A DNA stretch of 64,000 bases from Desmodesmus armatus (Eukaryota; Chlorophyta; Chlorophyceae; Sphaeropleales; Scenedesmaceae). This document shows positions 46,247 through 57,109 of this stretch, in pieces; position 1 is the first letter of the stretch, and every line of letters starts with the position of its first letter. The stretch spans positions 372,001 through 436,000 of the forward strand of contig VIIQ02000593.1 in assembly GCA_007449985.2 (NCBI GenBank). The letters run 5' to 3'. The position numbers were made by a program, and so were the translations under genes. The notes under the pieces are model-generated. The model did no database searches, had not been told where the DNA came from, and saw nothing but the letters and a program-made list of their open reading frames with translations.

Positions 46247-48057
46247 CAGCAGGTGTCTGTGCCTGGCATCACCATGGGCTCCTGCAGCAGCCTGCAGGGC
46301 ATCGAGCTCAGCAGCAAAATCACAGTGCGGCTTGATGTGCGGGGCTGTGGCGGCCTGCAGCAGCTGCACCTGGACTGTCCGGCGCTGCAGGTGTTGGATG
46401 CCAACTTCTGTGGCAGCCTATCGGACGAGGGCCTGGCGGCTGCAGTGGCCAACCTGCCACCTTTGAGGCAGCTGGCTCTGTCAGTGTGCTGCCAAGTGAG
46501 TGATGCTGTTGTGGCACAGTGGGTTTGACCATGGAGGGTATGCATAGAGTGTTGATAAGGTTGTGCACTAGTCATGTGTGTCCTTATCACAGTGTGTGAT
46601 GAGCAAGCCGCAGCAAACCATCCGAATCTCTACCATTCGTTCGCATGCTGAACAGTGTTGCCGTCGTGCTTTTCGTCCCTCGTGCAGGTTGGCAGCAGCG
46701 GCCTATCGTCGCTGTCTCAGCTGACCACCCTTCAGGAGCTCGACCTCTCCTACACCGAGGTATCCACCCTGCAGCCCATCCTGGACAGCTGCCCCGCCCT
46801 TCAGTCCCTCAGCATAGCCTCCTGCCGCAGCCTGGGCAGAGATGCCCTGCTGCCGCTGCTAGACAACCAACAGCAAGCCCTATCCCAGCTGACATCCCTA
46901 GATGCCAGCTATTGCGACGTGCAGGATCAGCTGGTGGCACAGCTGCTGCTGCGGTGCAGCAAGCTGAGGCACCTCGCGCTGAGCGGTTGTGCTGGGGTGA
47001 CGGACGCCATCTGGCAGCAGGTAGAGGAGGTGCAGATGCAGCAGGTGCAGCAGCGGGCGGCAGGTGCGGCAGCTGCAGCAGCTGGCGGGGGTGTGGGTAG
47101 CGCAGGTGTTTGTGGGGTGCAGTGTGCAGCTGGTGGTGTGGCTGCTGTAGGGGCAGCCCTCATGGATCTTGATGGGGATGACAGCCAGGCGGCAGCAGAG
47201 GCAAGTTGGGGCCTGGCAGCCTGGGCGACAGCCCCGCCAAAGCAGCTGGCAGCGGCGACGGCAGCGGCAGCAGCAGCCTGCTTGAGTCCTTGAGCCTGGT
47301 GCGCTGCAGCAACCTGCGCAGCCTGTGTCTAGGCCTGCTGCCGGCTTCAGGGCGTGTGGAGCTGCTGTCAGCCAAGCAGTACCTGCTGTCAGGCGGCCGG
47401 GCAGCGCTGCAGGAGGCTGCTCCTGCAGCAGCACATGGCAGTTGGGTGGAGGTGCCCAGTGCAGTGTCGCAGCTGACGAGCTTAAAGCTGGGTCTGTCTG
47501 GGGTGCAGGTGGTGGCGCTAGCGCTGCCAAGGCTGGCACACCTTGACCTTAGCAGCTGCAAGCACCTGAGGGTGCTGGAGCTACGCTGCCCCCTGCTGCT
47601 GCAGTTGCAGCTGCAGGCTTGCCGGGCGCTGCCGGTGGTGAGTGCGGTGAAGGGAGTGCTGGGCGCACCCCACCTGCAGATGCTCGATGTCCAGCACATG
47701 CTGCCTCCGCAGGAGGGGTCCTCTCATCAGGGACCCGGCGTCAGTGGTGGGGACGCTCGGCACAGCAGTGACGACAGCGCAGGCGCTGAAGAGGCAGGCA
47801 GCAGCGGCGTCGCAGGCATGATTGAGGTGGATTGCAGCAGTGCTGCTGTGACACGCAGTCGGGGCAGCCTCCTGGCTGCTGTTGCGGCAACTGGGGACCT
47901 GCCACCTGATGCAGCAGGGCAGGGGACGGATGCGCAGGTCTTGAATGAGATGCTGCACGAGGTAGCAGCCACACATGGCTCCCTGAAAGCCGGAGGCATT
48001 TTGCGGTGCACATCTGTGTGCAAGGTGTGCAGCAGGTTGGCACAGTGCAGTCTGTGA
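40276..48057 (+). CDS. F-box/leucine-rich-repeat protein, FBL15/SLOMO-like
   Basis: Exons 1-3 are 40276-40392, 40568-40633 and 40962-41108; many follow to the stop at 48057. The N-terminus carries an F-box (LLKSIFDQLDLREICNAAAT, then CLLWYQ), followed by NHDDFWKQIDF, a sequence also seen after the F-box of plant FBL15. LRRs follow, for example QHLDISRCDSLNTGAV, LSTVDLDCPALAELTVRDC, LQELDLSYTEV and LRHLALSGCAGV. The stretch SGLSSLSQLTTLQELDLSYT matches FBL15 (Arabidopsis SLOMO) best. Such proteins are substrate receptors of SCF ubiquitin ligases; the target here is unknown. Between LRR blocks lie acidic and Ala/Ser-rich inserts (about 44100-45650) absent from the plant protein. The frame changes near 42035, 44340, 45190 and 45336 without intron-sized gaps, suggesting small indels. 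The overall family call is secure, but exact exons in the middle are not. Confidence 0.82.
42481..42650 (+). repeat. Tandem duplication carrying a splice acceptor
   Basis: A 38-base segment containing the acceptor CTGCACACAG and the first exon bases (CTTGCAACGTCCCTTGAGCAG) occurs identically at 42481-42518 and 42613-42650, 132 bases apart. Weaker similarity extends upstream (CAGCGTCGGCT, CAGCTGTACACA). Only the second copy continues into the LRR codons LTWLDMSR. The first is thus a decoy acceptor in the F-box gene. Confidence 0.8.
46211..46245 (+). repeat. CTG microsatellite at a splice acceptor
   Basis: About 35 bases of pure TGC repeat lie directly before the acceptor of an F-box-gene exon (VSVPGITMGSC). 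The repeat stands where the polypyrimidine tract should be. Confidence 0.75.
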
Positions 48058-48732
48058 GGACCAGGCTGACAATGTGTGCGGGTTGTTGGGATGAACAGAG
48101 TTGTGGGTTGTGTTGGGGGACCCCTGCATTGTAATGCTGGGGTGGTGCATGCTGGTTGCGAGGTCAAGGCTGCCATGCACGTGTCTCAAGTGGCGCTAGG
48201 CTGTTTTTTGCAGTTTGGTTGGGACATACATTTCACGTCTAGGCATCCTCCCACTTCAAATCATGCTTGCCACACGCACCAGGGTGTCACACGTCCAGCA
48301 GCAGCGCGCACACAAGGTGCAGGCTCAACACCAAGTACAGACCTCCGCACCTGCATTCGCTAGACATGTACCCTCAGACACTTTACAGACTGGGTACGCA
48401 CTCCAGCTGTGATTACAGTCATCGCCGGCGTTAGATCGGTCCCGGAACACATACATGTGTAACAGGCATATACTTGCATCATAATACCAGCAGGCCGTCA
48501 CCTCTTGTATACAACCGCCACTATATGTGCGATTGTCGTGTTGGTTTTTCCCTGCATGCTGGTGCTTCTCTGATTTTCAAACCACGCAACTGCTGTTCCA
48601 TCTGCTGATTTCACAAGTTCAGTCGGCTGTTGCCATGAGATGCTCCTTGGTACACATCTGACACATATACAAGTCGGCCAACAACTTCCAACCTCTGCGA
48701 GACCCACGCCACACTCCCACTGACCTTGCAGC
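48058..48732. other. Intergenic between F-box and CAX genes
   Basis: About 675 bases with no supported gene. TGTAA at 48130-48134 is a likely poly(A) signal of the F-box gene. The rest should be the CAX promoter and 5' UTR. Confidence 0.4.
48130..48134 (+). terminator. TGTAA poly(A) signal
   Basis: Chlorophyte-type polyadenylation motif, 73 bases after the F-box gene stop codon, a typical spacing. Confidence 0.5.
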
Positions 48733-51700
48733 ATGCAGCGAACAAACGCTCTCAATGTTGTGAAGGCAGCCTCAAGGCTGAAGGTGCTGGCCAGACATGC
48801 CAGGGAGAGGCTGGAGCAGCAGCAGGCAGCAGATGCTTTGCTGGAGCAGGGACAGTTCATTCCGTATGGGACCCTGTCCCCAGGTCCAACTGGTAGGGTT
48901 GTTGCTGGTGAAACCACCTGCCACATCATACCGCTGCTGCTGCAAGAGAACCACAAGCCTCCGGCAAACACCGATTTATAACTGTAGTTATAGCTATGAT
49001 TCTTCTGGATCACGAGATCATGGCTGTTTGCAGGCTATATGTCGGAGCCAGACGGCCTAAGCAGCAGCTTGCAAGGGGGGTCACCTCTGTCACCGGCCTC
49101 TGCCTTGCTACAGTCGAGGGCACTGTCCCCAGTCGATGCGGATGCCAGTGTGCTCAGCTTTCGCTCAGGGCACATGACAGCACGTTCCATCCGCTCCTCC
49201 TGCACCGGCATATACAACAAGGTGCCGCTGCTGCCATGGTATAAGCGGGATGTCTTTGCAGGTGAGCTGCCCTGCATATCATCAAGCAGCAGCTGCATGC
49301 GTGTACCATCAGCGTTCATACGTTATATGGCTGGCACATCTGCCTGCTTGTCTGACTGTGGCGACACATGACATGATGTGCTGTGCTGCGCTGCCTGTGT
49401 CGTGTGGTGCTGTGCAGTCAAGGAGATGCTGCTGTCGAGCAGCCTCAACCTCCTGATGCTCTGCGTGCCTCTCGGCATTGCAGCACACCTGTGCAAGTGG
49501 GGCCCAATTGCTGTCTTCACGCTGGTGCGTTTGTGAGCCCAAACTGCAGGGGCCTTGCATCCATACTTGGGGACCAAACAGTGCAGTTGGCAGTGCAGTC
49601 ATGGTCTGCAATGAGTTCCCTCAAGTTGCCTGGCAGGGCGTGTTGTTTGCATTGAAAATGGCGGAAAGTGAAGTGTAAACAGTACGATCTTCAAGCTCCT
49701 GTAAGCTCACTCTGTTCAACCGACCAGTTGCAAGTCTGATGCTGAGCCTGCTGCTGGGGCTTTTTCGCATGTTACTGCTGCTGCTGCCACAGAACTTCCT
49801 GGCCCTCATCCCCTTGGCGCTGCTGCTTGGCGATGTGACTGAGGACCTTGCAGTGCGCTTTGGTGACATGGTGGGAGGCCTGCTGAATGCCACCTTTGGC
49901 AATGTGGTGGAGATGATCCTCAGCATAGCAGCGCTACAGCAGGGGCTGTACACAGTGGTGGCAGCATCTCTACTGGGCAGCATTCTTTCAAACCTGCTGC
50001 TGGTGTTGGGTGAGTGGCATGCTCTGACCCTGGTGTGTTTTAGGGGGGGCTGGCGAACCTTGTGGATGTGCCGCTCATAACCTTTGGCGTGTGTGTAGCT
50101 GGTGTTGCTCAAGACTCCACTTCTATAACCCTGGCAAGGAACCAGCAGCAGCAGCAGCAGCAGAGGTGCAGCATGGGTTTGCAGCAGCCTTTGGTGCAAG
50201 TGTGTAACAGCCGCCAAGTCATTGTTCCCTCCATGATGGTTAGGTGTTGCGGCAATCCTGGTGTCACCATTCACAGACATCCACCTGACTACCCTACTGA
50301 CAAGGGGCACAATACTGCACCTGCAACCGACCGACTGGTCCCTGTTGCCGCAGGCTGCTGTTTTCTGTTTGGGGGTGTCCGCTTCAAGGTGCAGAACTTC
50401 AACGCGGTGGCCAACCAGGCGACCAGCTCGCTGCTGTTTTTGTCCTGCATCAGCATAGTGCTGCCAACAGCGGCCATGTCGCTCAGCTTGGCTGACGAGG
50501 TCACACAAGTGGAGCTGCTGGGCATCAGCAGATATACATCAATCATCATGCTGCTTGTGTGAGTAACACCTGCACCAGCAGCAAACGGAGAACCAGACAG
50601 TACTGTACTGCTTCACCCAGCTCCTGAGTAGCTGCTTGTCAGACTCTTCGGTTTGGGTTTGAGACCGTTTTTCTTGCCAGCCAGTAGCTGATGTCTTGAC
50701 CAGACGGCGCCTGTGCTAGCGCTGGTAGCCTGTTTCGATATGTTGACTTTCAGCGAAGGTGGTCAGCACCCAAAAGCACCTGCACAGCACCAACTGTGTA
50801 CAGCCCTCACTCCAAGTGTGGCAAGGTGGTTGATTGGCAGTTGTGCGTGTGCTGGTGCTGCTGCTGCAGGTATGGGTGCTACCTGTACTTTCAGCTGCGC
50901 ACCCATCACGACATCTTCTGTGGGGACGATGATGATGAGGAGCCTGTCATGACCTTCCCTGGGGCCCTGGCAGTGCTGACAGGCATCACTGTCACTGTGG
51001 CAGTCTGCTCAGAGTGAGTGGGGTGGACGAAGGTGGATGTCGCATCAATGTATATAGTTGCACTGATGGGACACTGTGATTGAAGGGACGCACGGCTGCG
51101 CTCTGCCCCGAATGACAGGGTACTGCTGGAGTCGTGCTAGCAACAGACGCTTGTGGGTTTTGTGCACAGGGGGCTGCACAGCAACATGCAACATGCATTT
51201 TGAAGCTGCTGCGCCCATGCAAGCTCCAACAGCGTAATCCTACCAATGACTAACTACCGCCTTGGCATATCTCTATATCTGCTCAGCCGTGTGCTGTGCC
51301 GTGCTGTGCCTGCAGGTTCCTGTGTGGCAGCATTGAGGAGTTCAGTTCAAGCACGGGCCTGAGCCAAGCCTTCTTGGGTATCATTGTGCTGCCCATTGCT
51401 GGCAATGCCTGTGAGCACATCACTGCAGTGGTGGTGGCCATGAAGAACAAGATGGACTTGGCACTGGGTGTGGCAGTGGGCTCATCTATCCAGATAGCTA
51501 TCTTTGCAATGTGAGTGGCAGCAGCACGGCAATGGGGCTCTCTTCTTACGGCTAGTTATGTTGCTGATGTGTGTAGCTGTGACAGCAACAGCATGCTGCT
51601 GGCTTCACTGTTGCATAGCAGCCTTGCTGCATTCGGCCCAAACACACACGATGGCGTACAGGCGCCCTCTTAGCGGCCACAGTGTGCAGCAGCTTGATCC

Positions 51701-52337
51701 AGGGTTGCGGAGTGCAACAGCGGCAATGGTAGGATTGTGAATTTGACCTGGCCCACTTGTGCTGTCCTGCCCTTCTGTCGCTGCAGTCCCTTTGTGGTGG
51801 TGGTGGGGTGGATCACTGGGCACAACTTCACCCTGGACTTTGACCCGCTTGCCGCCCTGGCTCTGACAGTGTCTGTGGTGCATGCCAACTTTGTCACATC
51901 GGACGCGCGCAGCCACTGGCTCATGGTAAGCAGGGGGGGATGCAAGGTCTGGCAGCCATTCTGTTGTGGCGTTCATCAGCATGTGGTTGGAAAAGGTTCA
52001 ACATCTGCACTAGGAGCAATTTCATGAACATGCAGCATAGAAGTGGCATCCGTATGAGCGTGGGGGAGAGGGTGTGCTCAGGTGTACGAGCACAGGGGAC
52101 AGCCGTCACAACAGCAACTGCATGGAGGCTACTGACAACTGTGCCTGGGTGTGACTGTGTGTGCAGGGTGTGGCGCTCATTGCCAACTATGTTGTCATCG
52201 CTCTGTGTTTCTGTACAAGGGGTGAGGCAAGTGCTGTCTTGTCTGCAGAAGGTGCTGGCAGGGAAATGATTGATGAAGGCTGGATGGGAGCTGGGGATTA
52301 CTTTGCAGCAGTACTTTGTCCATATTGTCAAGGCTGA
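48733..52337 (+). CDS. CAX-type cation (Ca2+)/proton exchanger
   Basis: Ten exons join in phase: 48733-48892, 49034-49261, 49418-49524, 49793-50009, 50354-50558, 50870-51013, 51316-51510, 51787-51925 and 52167-52337, after counting the last as terminal, giving about 521 residues (nine joined exons as listed). The protein exchanges cytosolic Ca2+ or similar ions for protons, normally at the vacuole membrane. The first repeat has GDVTEDLA, then GNVVEM at residues 201-206; the second has [10 protein letters not shown] at 382-388. These GN(x)xE motifs are the ion-binding alpha repeats of the family. Eleven or so membrane spans are visible, with an acidic loop ([10 protein letters not shown]) between the halves, as in yeast and plant CAX proteins. 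About 140 polar N-terminal residues precede the first span and may be autoinhibitory, as known for plant CAX; that is inference. The last residues after TRG are uncertain. Confidence 0.92.
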
Positions 52338-52836
52338 GTGATGCCTGGCAATACACGTTGCTTTTGACCAAAGGCAGCTGGCCGTGGGTTGTGGTGCCAC
52401 ACCTTGCCACTGCTGTTTTTTGAGAACTGGGGCGACATGTGTAGACATCTGTGTATGTGCACCTGAATGGACCCTATGATCATGATGCTGACACAAAGTG
52501 CTTGTGAATTTGACTTCTGGTGCATGCTTGAGCCGGGATTGGACCAAGGCTTGCGACAGTTTGCCAGTTTTGTGTCCAGCCTCTCTACGGAAAGGATCTT
52601 CAAGCCCTTCCTGTGCAGGTGTATTGTGTGTAGGAGTGTAACATGCATTCAACCCATTCAAGTTGAGTCTTTCTTTTCTTTTCAAGTTTGGAATATCACT
52701 CCTGCTACACTGCAGGTAATCAAGTCAACTGATCATTGTAAGTTACGTACAGCAAAGTCCACAGTGGCCAATCGTCAAGTCCAAGCCTGGACCCTAGGGT
52801 CATCTGCAGGTTTGAGGGTACAGCACTTGTACCTGC

Positions 52837-52893
52837 CACTTGGGCACTTGCAGCACCAGGCTGGGCCCAGCTGGGGCTGCAAGTGCCCAAGTG
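52837..52893. repeat. Perfect 18-bp inverted repeat with palindromic loop
   Basis: The left arm CACTTGGGCACTTGCAGC (52837-52854) is the exact reverse complement of the right arm (52876-52893). The 21-base loop itself contains the palindrome CTGGGCCCAG. The whole could fold into one long hairpin of miRNA-precursor size. Confidence 0.85.
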
Positions 52894-52937
52894 ATCGTTT
52901 CAGTTGGAAAGGCTGGTTTTCATCCTCTCAAAAGCGT

Positions 52938-52986
52938 CAGCAACTCTCTGATTTGATCCTCAGTGATTTGTTCCTTCTGGTTTGTT
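52938..52986 (+). repeat. Dispersed repeat, copy 1 (left half)
   Basis: This stretch, including TTTGATCCTCAGTGATTTGT, recurs nearly identically at 61613-61661 and more weakly at 60506-60540. The second half of the repeat seen in those copies (GAGCTTCATAGCTACAGG) is missing here. Confidence 0.7.
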
Positions 52987-53469
52987 GCTGCTGTCTGTCT
53001 GCCTAGCAGTGTACTGTAGTAGCCTAGCTAGGCCAGGCCCGATACCCGGCAGCGGCAGACAAGGCACACAGCATGGCAACTAGTCGGCTTTGTGTCAGAA
53101 TACTTGGAAACCATTTTGACCCGACTTGGCTCAAGAGCAAAAACTTGTGGTTTAAAATCCGTTGCGCCCGCGCTCCTGCTATAAGTTGCGGACAGGAGGC
53201 AAGAAAAGCCGTTCAATATCATATACCACAGCTCGTATCAACCATTAGAGTAGGCGCAGCTCATGTTCAGCAGCTTTGTGAGGGCCGAAACGGCACAACG
53301 TTTCAATACAGCAGGACAAATCGCAGTGTCGACAGCCCTTGCCTTTACCTGAACAAAACATTCGTTCTGTTTGCCAGAAATGTAGTAGAGCTCTCGCTAC
53401 AGAAGCCTCGAGCCAGCGCCTCGCTGCGTTTCAGCCCAACAGCTGATCTCCTGTTCACCCGTCGGTGCA

Positions 53470-54260
53470 ATGCGTGCCGCCGATGTTATTTGCCTTTGTT
53501 GTTTGGTTGCATGCACATTCAATGTGTTGGCTGGGGCATCCAGCGCAGCACGACCAGCCGGTCGTGGTTTGCCACCACCAGGCCATCTCCCAAAGAAGGA
53601 TAGTGCAAGCCCTCCGTCGCGAGGTTTGCCACCAGTAGGGCATCTCCCACAGAAGGTCATTGCAAGCCCCCCAACGGGTTTGCCCCCACCCGGCCATCTC
53701 CCAAAGAAGGTTACCCCAAAGCCAAGAGAGGCGACAGAGCAACACCAGCAGCAGTACGAGGATCCTCCAGAGGAAATCGGTGGGTCCTTGTCTTTTACGC
53801 ATCAGCCATTCAGATGGTCATGACAAGTACCAACTGTTTCTGTTTCTTTGCTTTCAAGGCAGGTTGTGACTCACCATCCTGCGGGACTTCTGCAATCTGC
53901 AGGCCTCCCACTCTCCTCGAAGATTCACAGAAGGGATGGATCAAGCGATGGTGTTGGAATTGAGTATGCTCAGCCCACTATGCTGGACGAAGTTGCCCGC
54001 AGTTACCCGAAGTTAGGAAGTTATGCATGGCGACTGAAGTTATGCTATCCGCTCCTGCGGAGTATATGACCTCTGCATTGTCAGAGTGTATTTGGATGTT
54101 TACTCTCTCTCTATTCATATCAGATGGTCCAGGCCCCACATCATACATCCACAGGCACTGGAACCACAGACATGATGATCACGACCAACAGCCCACTGAC
54201 CACTACGGGCCAGAGGAGTATTACAGCCAAGGCATGCCAGAGTACAAGCACGACCGGTAA
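53470..54260 (+). CDS. Small secreted protein with GLPPxGHLPxK repeats
   Basis: I do not recognise the family. The ATG at 53470 opens MRAADVICLCCLVACTFNVL, a good signal peptide. Three direct repeats follow: GLPPPGHLPKK, GLPPVGHLPQK and GLPPPGHLPKK, spaced by Ser/Pro-rich linkers. After EQHQQQYEDPPEE the frame reaches a GTGGGT donor near 53779. A likely downstream exon has DGSSDG, then, beyond the inserted LTR, PGPTSYIHRHWNHRHDDHD and DHYGPEEYYSQGMPEYKHD before the stop near 54260. The insert separates these two parts in the middle of a codon series, so the 3' part may be broken. The His/Asp-rich end might bind metal. A cell-wall or secreted role is only inferred from the signal peptide. Confidence 0.42.
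53952..54122 (+). mobile_element. Solo copia LTR with internal deletion
   Basis: This 171-bp segment starts TGTTGGAATTGAG and ends TATTCATATCA, like the LTRs of the element at 33472-36091, but reads in the opposite direction. It is flanked on both sides by the 5-bp target duplication GATGG (53947-53951 and 54123-54127). Compared with the 262-bp LTR it lacks about 91 bases between TTACTCTCTCTCT and ATTCATATCA. It interrupts the frame of the small secreted gene. Confidence 0.9.
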
Positions 54261-54924
54261 GTAGATGCATCTGACTTGGAGGCCTCTAGGCCAGGCAGCA
54301 GCACACCTGCCAACAGCAGCAGCATCACTTCGAGTATCTCTGCTGCTCTAGCGCATGCAGCTAGTGTGGCTCACGCTGTTCTCGTAACCTCTCCACAATG
54401 TTCAAGTTGGCGCTTGTTTATCGGAGCGTAGCGCAGTATGTGGGAAGCGTAATGAAATGAGATGAGCTGAATAGCAATGGGACTGAAAGAGCAGGGCTGG
54501 AGTACAGTATGTACTGAGCAGAGCAGTAACAGTATTGGACTGTGTCTTGTCGCCTCTTGACCCTGAGGGTGTATATTGACTCCCCATCTATGCTTACGCC
54601 TACGTTTTTATTCGACGTCGTTCTGAGGGACACCGTCTTGTGGGACACCTCCCTTGTGGGACATTCAGCCCCACACAGAAACGCGTTCCCTGTCCCACAG
54701 ACAGTAGGAACGTAGATCCATGTGATTATTATTGAATAATATATTACTTTGTTCCCGTTACGAATCTTCACCTATTGTGAGATGTTCCAGGTGAGACAGA
54801 TTTTCCTGGGAACGAGGGTGCTCCATGTGTTCCTTGCAATACCGACTGGCTTCTCAGTGCAAGTGGAAAGGACTGTTACCATTTCGCAGAACAAGTTCTT
54901 GACAGATGTCCACAAACCTACTTG

Positions 54925-55187
54925 CCATGCTTCCTTCCCTTCGCACCTTCCTGCCCACCCTGACACACCCACTTCCGATGCTGCTTTCCTTTCTGACCCT
55001 TCCTGCCCAACCCCATGCACACCCATTGCCCATGCTTCCTTCCTTTCCGCACCTTCCTGCCCACCCCCTGCACACCCATATCACATGTCTCCTTCCTTTC
55101 TGATCCTCCGAACCTGGCAGGAATTCCTGCCCACCCAAGACACACGCACTTCCCATGCTTGCTTCCTTTCCGCCACTTCCTACTAGG
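54925..55187 (+). repeat. Minisatellite, five units of 51-70 bases
   Basis: Units begin near 54925, 54976, 55030, 55083 and 55153 with CCATGCTTCCTTCC-like starts and contain CTTCCTGCCCACC and ACACCCA. Unit 4 is longer and carries GGAATTCCTGCCCACC. The repeat yields Pro/Leu/His-rich open frames that are probably not genes. Confidence 0.75.
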
Positions 55188-55195
55188 AAGTCTCT

Positions 55196-55415
55196 AAACC
55201 TGGGCCCGGTGTTGAGAACGATCCTCACCACCGGCTTGCCACCGCGGTCCCTAACCCGGTGTATGGTGTTGAATCTGGGGCCGGTCTCTAAGACCGCGGT
55301 GGCGAGCCGGTCTTGAAGACCGGTGTCTAAGTCCGTGGTGTCGAGCCGGTCTTGAAGACCGGTGTCGGACATCGCGGTGTGGAGCCGGTGTTGAACAACG
55401 GTGTTGAACACTGTG
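55196..55415. repeat. ACCGGT-rich short-repeat array, left
   Basis: Variants of GGTCTTGAAGACCGGTGTC, GCGGTGGCGAG and GGTGTTGAACA repeat many times, often as small palindromes. The same words make up the array at 56441-56660. Confidence 0.7.
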
Positions 55416-56440
55416 TGTGCAACTTGCTGATGCAGGGCTCAAATGGCCGCATGCAGCATCCAAGCGTGGTGTGTCGCACCTCTACATCATGTTGGCTGAC
55501 CATGTCAGCAAATTGGCTGCTTGCGCCTTGCTAAGAGCACATGTGGCCCCAACGCTGCTGCTGCACCAACACCCTAGGCATTCTGGCCTGCCCTAGCAAC
55601 CTAGGCTGGATACTTACATCCCATACCCCACCAACTTGCCCCCATGCCCCCTACTGTGCGCAGCTACCCACTACAGTACGTCAGCAAGCCCTGCAAGCAC
55701 CCCTTTGGGTTGACAGACAGCATGCATGGTGTACCTTCTCTAGCCTGCATCGACACCCCAGACAGAAGGTTAGGCACACATGCATGCCATGCCAGCCCAA
55801 GAGCCTTTCTGTCAGCCAGCCCTCTAGGTCATGGTTCCTGTCTGCACAACAGCACCAACAGCAGTGTGACACCAGTCAGCCCTGCTGCATGCTGTTGCTC
55901 TGGACAACATAGTCAAGTGGTTCACAAACGCAACACTATACTGTGCCGAGCTCCTTCTGGTGTTTGAAGCTTGCGCTACTCAGCCTTGCTGTTGTGAACC
56001 ACAACAGCTGCTGTTGTTGACTGAGACTTGTGCTGTCTGATGCTGCCACAGCAGCCTCTTAATAACCTCAGTAGATTATTGACACACTGTATGCGTGACT
56101 GGGAGTAAAATTGCTGCCTCGATTGTGCTGCAATGCATCTTGACTGCTGTCAAGGAAAACCGCGCGCGAAAAAAGCGCAACCACTTCAGGGCAACCAAAC
56201 AGCATCTCTGTACCCGTTTTATTGAACTTAATTGGTCTGAAATGCTATACGTGGCCTACTACTCACATCAAACCAAGCCTTGCGCTTTTGACCTGGTCGA
56301 ATGAGTTGACCAAGAACAACACGCCGTGAAACATCATGATGCCGGCTCCAAGCTGCGTTTTGTGGGCACGATAGCATGCAGGTTGTTCTTGGAAGCTGAT
56401 AAAGAGGTTTTGGGCCCTGAAACGGCGATTCACCAAAGGC

Positions 56441-56660
56441 GGTGTTCAACACACATGCTTCCGCACCGCTTCAGCACCGCTGGTGTCGAACACCGGTCTC
56501 AAACCCGGTGTTGAAGTTCGCGGTGTTGAAGCCCGGTCTTGAACTCCGCGGTGTTCAACACCGGTGGCGAAGTGGACCTTGCCACCGCCGGTGTCTAAGT
56601 GCGGTGGCGAGCGGTGTTCAAGACCGGCTGGTGTCTAAGACGACCTTGCCACCGGGGGGA
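56441..56660. repeat. ACCGGT-rich short-repeat array, right
   Basis: Shares GGTGTTGAA, GGTCTTGAA, GGTGGCGA, CCTTGCCACCG and ACCGGT words with the array at 55196-55415, in both orientations. The two arrays bracket about 1.03 kb of unique sequence. Confidence 0.7.
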
Positions 56661-57109
56661 CAGGTCCCCCAAATTTTAGAGACGTACCCACCCCAACACA
56701 ACCCGAATGCCAACCCTTGCTTTCTGGGTGACTCAACCCCGTGTGACTTAACCCCAAATCCTCAACCCCCTAAACGTACAACCAGAAAACTAACCCCTTA
56801 AACCAGAGCCCCGCCTCAGGGCAGTACCCTGCCCCCTCCCCCCGCCGTACCCCCCCAGTGCTCAAGTGGCACTCGGCTGAACAGTCGTGTTATGAGAGCT
56901 GCTTGCTGTGTTGTACTTGCTGGACAACAAAGTGTTGTTGAGGTGTTTCCACACAGCGCTGTTCTGCATATGAAGGCATGCAGGGACTGGATGCACTAAC
57001 GTCGAGGGTTGACCGATCCATGTGGGGGGGGGGAGACGGTCCTAGTCGTCCATGATTCTGTTGCGTGTGATATTTATGTAACTGCGTAAACAATGCGTCT
57101 TGCGCAGCA

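Larger units (their letters stand above)
52338..53469. other. Intergenic with a strong hairpin and a dispersed repeat
   Basis: No supported gene. It contains a copy of the dispersed repeat found in the EGF-gene introns (52938-52986) and a perfect hairpin (52837-52893). A TGTAA at 52737-52741 could be a distal poly(A) signal of the CAX gene. Confidence 0.45.
54261..57109. other. Repeat-rich intergenic region
   Basis: About 2.8 kb without a supported gene. It contains a minisatellite (54925-55187) and two ACCGGT-rich arrays (55196-55415, 56441-56660). Near 56652 a small GGGGGACAGGTCCCCC hairpin lies beside the right array. Open frames over these repeats are low-complexity and not convincing genes. 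Confidence 0.5.

Noticed and set aside
54906..55411. Pro/Leu/His-rich open frames on both strands
   Set aside because: They simply read through the minisatellite and ACCGGT array; no start, splice or family evidence.
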